In this document: positions 11,723 through 13,988 of the stretch, one piece after another | Position numbering within the stretch: the first letter of the stretch is position 1 | How the letters are laid out: the number at the start of each line of letters is the position of its first letter | NCBI GenBank assembly: GCA_947594085.1 | Contig: CANQEB010000038.1 | Coordinates: 1-13,988 of the forward strand | Length of the DNA: 13,988 nucleotides | Source of the DNA: an uncultured Lachnospiraceae bacterium | GTDB lineage: Bacteria > Bacillota > Clostridia > Lachnospirales > Lachnospiraceae | Direction of reading: 5' to 3' | Translations under genes and position numbers: made by a program | The notes under the pieces: model-generated | Database searches by the model: none | What the model saw: only the letters and a program-made list of their open reading frames with translations | What the model was told of the DNA's origin: nothing

Positions 11723-13988
11723 TTAACTCAAAAGCTCTGTGAGCACCTCGAGAAGCTTCTTCATATCGATCGGCTTCGCGATGTGCGCGTTCATGCCGCT
11801 CTCGAGCGCGAGTTTTCGATCCTCCTCGAAAGCGTTGGCCGTCATGGCGACGATCGGGACATTTGCCAGCCCTGGATCTTCGAGCGAGCGGATCGCTTTC
11901 GTGGCGTCGTAGCCGTTCATCTTCGGCATCTGGACGTCCATGAGGATCAGCGCATAGTGGCCTGGTTCGGAATTCTTGACTATATCGACCGCAATTGTGC
12001 CGTCCTCGGCGGTGTCCACGAGGAAGCCGCTCGCCTCGAGCAGTTCCTTTGCGATCTCGCGGTTCAGCTCGTTATCCTCGGTGAGAAGCAGGCGTTTGCC
12101 CTGAAGCCGCGTGGAGATGTCCGGGATTGGATGTTTCGGCTGCGTCTGCTGTGCGTCCACGCTGTCGCTCGTGGCGGAGACCAGGATGTCGCGGAGCTCG
12201 GAGAGGAAGACCGGCTTGTTGCAGAAGGCAGTCACGCCGGCGGCGCGCGCCTCGTCCTCAATGGTGCTCCAGTCGTAGGCGGTGATGATGATGATCGGTG
12301 TGCTGTCGCCGATGACCGCGCGAATCTGGCGGACTACTTCGATGCCGTTTAAGTCGGGCAGGAGCCAGTCTATTATGTAAGCGTGATACTCATCGCCCAG
12401 TTCGTAGGCCTGCTTCGCGTGCAGCACGGCCTCCCTGCCGTGCAACACCCACTCGGAGCGCATGCCGATCTGGCGCAGCATCTTGGTGACGCTGTCGCAG
12501 GTCGCGAAGCTGTCATCTGCGACGAGCGCGCGCAATCCCTGCAGTTCTTTGACTACTTCGATGTGCTTCGGATCATCCTGAAGCCGGAAATCCAGATTGA
12601 TGATGAATTCGCTGCCCTTGCCCTGCTCGGAATGTAGCTCGATCGTGCCGCCCATCGTGTCGACGATGTTCTTGGTGATCGCCATGCCGAGCCCCGTGCC
12701 TTGAATGCCGCTGGCGGTCGTGTTGCGCTCCCGCTCAAACGGCTCGAAAATATGCTTTGTGAACTCCGGACTCATGCCGATACCGGTGTCCTTGACACGG
12801 ATCTCATAGGAGCCGTAGCCCTTGGGCGCGCGCGGCTTCTGCCGGATCGTCAGCGCGACCGTGCCCCCGGCCGGAGTGAACTTGATCGCGTTCGAGAGCA
12901 GGTTCAGTAGCACCTGGTTCACATGCAGCTTGTCGCAGTAGATGTTCTCGTCCACGACGTCGATGGTGTCCATGAAGAAGTTGAGTTGCTTGGACTGCAT
13001 CTGCGTCTGGATGATGTTGCGCATATCCCGGAAGATATCGGAGATCGAGCATTCCTTCTCCTCGATGTTCAGCTTGCCGGACTCGATGCGGCTCATGTCG
13101 AGAATGTCGTTGATGAGCGAGAGCAGGTGGTTGCTGGAGGAGAGGATCTTCGTCAGGTATTCCTGCGTGCGCTCCTTGTTGTCCAGATTTGCCTGCGCGA
13201 GCGTCGTGAAGCCGATGATCGCGTTCATTGGTGTGCGGATGTCGTGCGACATGTTCGAGAGGAACGTGCTCTTTGCGCGGTCAGCCGCCTCGGCCTTCTG
13301 CAGCTTCTCGGCGAGCACCGCGTGCTCGACCTCTTGCTCCATCAGCTGTTTCGCGTTGCGCCGCACCCACAGGTAGTACAGAATGATTGTGAGTGCCATC
13401 AGAAGTCCGAGAATGATACAAACCTTTCGAACCGCGAAGACGTTGGCGAACGCCTCCTTCTCCGGCACGTCGACTGCGACCGACCAGTTGTTGATCCCGA
13501 TGGGGGCGTAGTACATGTATTCCCAGCCGTCGGTGTTCGGCGTGCGGTAGATGACGTAGCCGGAATTCAGCTTGACCAGATCGTCCGTGAATTCATCCCA
13601 GCCCATTTCGCCCTTGGTCTCCCGGCTTGAATTGGCGGTGGAGAAGTCTTCGATGTTCCCGAGCGTGTCGTGCCAGGTATCCACGAGGAAATCCCCAGAT
13701 CTCGTGTCGATGATGTAGATGAAAGCGCTCGCGTTGTAAATGTTGTCGATATTGAGGCTGTCGGGCAGACTCTCCAGATCGGTGACGCCGTAGAGCAGGG
13801 CGGCGGTCTCCCCGTCCTGGATGATCGGCACAAAATGCCGCAGGATCGGCTTGCCGGTGTTGAGCTCATATGTACGGTTTGAGATATGCTCTCCGAGCGG
13901 GGCCTCCTCCGCGAAAGTAAAATTACCTCTCTCCGAGGCCGTGGTGATCGTGCCGTCCGCGGAGAGGATGCGGTCGTCCGTAAGCGCC
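11723..13988 (-). CDS. Hybrid sensor histidine kinase with two receiver domains, N-terminus outside window
   Basis: The reading frame is open from the window edge to the TAA at 11725-11723, giving 754 visible residues. Residues 1 to about 185 are an extracytoplasmic sensor region of the Cache/PAS-like sort (YIIDTRSGDFLVDTWHDT). A membrane helix follows at about 187-208. A short coiled-coil leads to the HisKA H-box SNMSHDIRTPMNAI with phospho-accepting H248. The ATPase domain shows the N box (NQVLLNLLSNAIKF), G1 (DTGIGMS), F box and G2 (GTGLGMAI). Two receivers follow: the first with D540 (IIDWLLPDLNG) and K591, the second with D684 (LMDVQMPKMNG) and K738. There is no C-terminal Hpt domain, so a separate phosphotransfer partner may be needed. 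The GTG at 13831 is only an internal codon: 52 further in-frame residues precede it. The signal is unknown. Confidence 0.93.
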   Translation of the reverse strand, partial: ALTDDRILSADGTITTASERGNFTFAEEAPLGEHISNRTYELNTGKPILRHFVPIIQDGETAALLYGVTDLESLPDSLNIDNIYNASAFIYIIDTRSGDFLVDTWHDTLGNIEDFSTANSSRETKGEMGWDEFTDDLVKLNSGYVIYRTPNTDGWEYMYYAPIGINNWSVAVDVPEKEAFANVFAVRKVCIILGLLMALTIILYYLWVRRNAKQLMEQEVEHAVLAEKLQKAEAADRAKSTFLSNMSHDIRTPMNAIIGFTTLAQANLDNKERTQEYLTKILSSSNHLLSLINDILDMSRIESGKLNIEEKECSISDIFRDMRNIIQTQMQSKQLNFFMDTIDVVDENIYCDKLHVNQVLLNLLSNAIKFTPAGGTVALTIRQKPRAPKGYGSYEIRVKDTGIGMSPEFTKHIFEPFERERNTTASGIQGTGLGMAITKNIVDTMGGTIELHSEQGKGSEFIINLDFRLQDDPKHIEVVKELQGLRALVADDSFATCDSVTKMLRQIGMRSEWVLHGREAVLHAKQAYELGDEYHAYIIDWLLPDLNGIEVVRQIRAVIGDSTPIIIITAYDWSTIEDEARAAGVTAFCNKPVFLSELRDILVSATSDSVDAQQTQPKHPIPDISTRLQGKRLLLTEDNELNREIAKELLEASGFLVDTAEDGTIAVDIVKNSEPGHYALILMDVQMPKMNGYDATKAIRSLEDPGLANVPIVAMTANAFEEDRKLALESGMNAHIAKPIDMKKLLEVLTELLS

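Noticed and set aside
12923..13630. 235-residue plus-strand frame opposite the sensor kinase
   Set aside because: Shadow of the kinase coding strand; the H-box, N-box and G-box motifs are all on the minus strand.

Overview
The window looks like a chromosomal segment of a Bacillota/Clostridia bacterium, most likely Lachnospiraceae-like. The main reason is the block decarboxylase (YaaO type) - nucleotide kinase - holB - ricT (yaaT) - yabB-type methyltransferase - rsmI, a Bacillota housekeeping arrangement. Strong AGGAGG-type ribosome binding sites and TGn/TATACT promoters fit this. The genus cannot be settled from the sequence alone. No rRNA, tRNA, CRISPR array, transposase or phage gene was seen.

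Layout. Positions 1-457 (minus): the N-terminal part of proC, cut by the window edge. Positions 458-722: a divergent promoter region, including a perfect TTGACA-18-TATAAT promoter facing right. Positions 723-1997 (plus): an AAA+ ATPase of the AAA_14/DUF4143 type with a C-terminal PD-(D/E)xK-like motif. Positions 2144-3982 (plus): an Orn/Lys/Arg-decarboxylase-family PLP enzyme carrying two separate tandem-repeat insertions. Positions 3983-4222: an intergenic region with a 24-bp tandem repeat and a promoter. Positions 4223-4822 (plus): a guanylate-kinase-like protein. Positions 4823-5060: a 33-bp direct repeat and an extended -10 promoter. Positions 5061-7777 (plus): holB, ricT and a TrmN6-like methyltransferase with overlapping ends, followed after 30 bp by rsmI (7808-8749). 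Positions 8898-9692 (plus): a zinc-dependent phospholipase-C-like protein. Positions 9792-11030 (plus): a UMF1-family MFS transporter. Positions 11031-11211: a dense set of hairpins and terminators between convergent genes. Positions 11212-11580 (minus): a two-repeat YegP/DUF1508 protein. Positions 11723-13988 (minus): a hybrid sensor histidine kinase with two receiver domains, whose N-terminus lies outside the window.

How the genes relate. HolB (clamp loader delta'), RicT (Fe-S protein of the Ric/Y complex acting with RNase Y), the TrmN6-like tRNA methyltransferase and RsmI (16S rRNA C1402 2'-O-methylation) form a replication/RNA-processing/RNA-modification operon started by a promoter at about 4943-4971. 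The kinase has its own, very similar promoter at 4145-4173. Compared with the Bacillus subtilis order, a Gmk-like protein sits where tmk is expected, and yabA and yazA are not present.

No convincing new multi-gene system was found. The most unusual signals are structural: three unrelated in-register tandem repeats (39, 63 and 24 bp) within about 1.6 kb around the decarboxylase gene, a helically phased duplicated 33-bp element upstream of the holB promoter, and a compact multi-hairpin element at 11034-11160 that could be a dispersed REP-like repeat.
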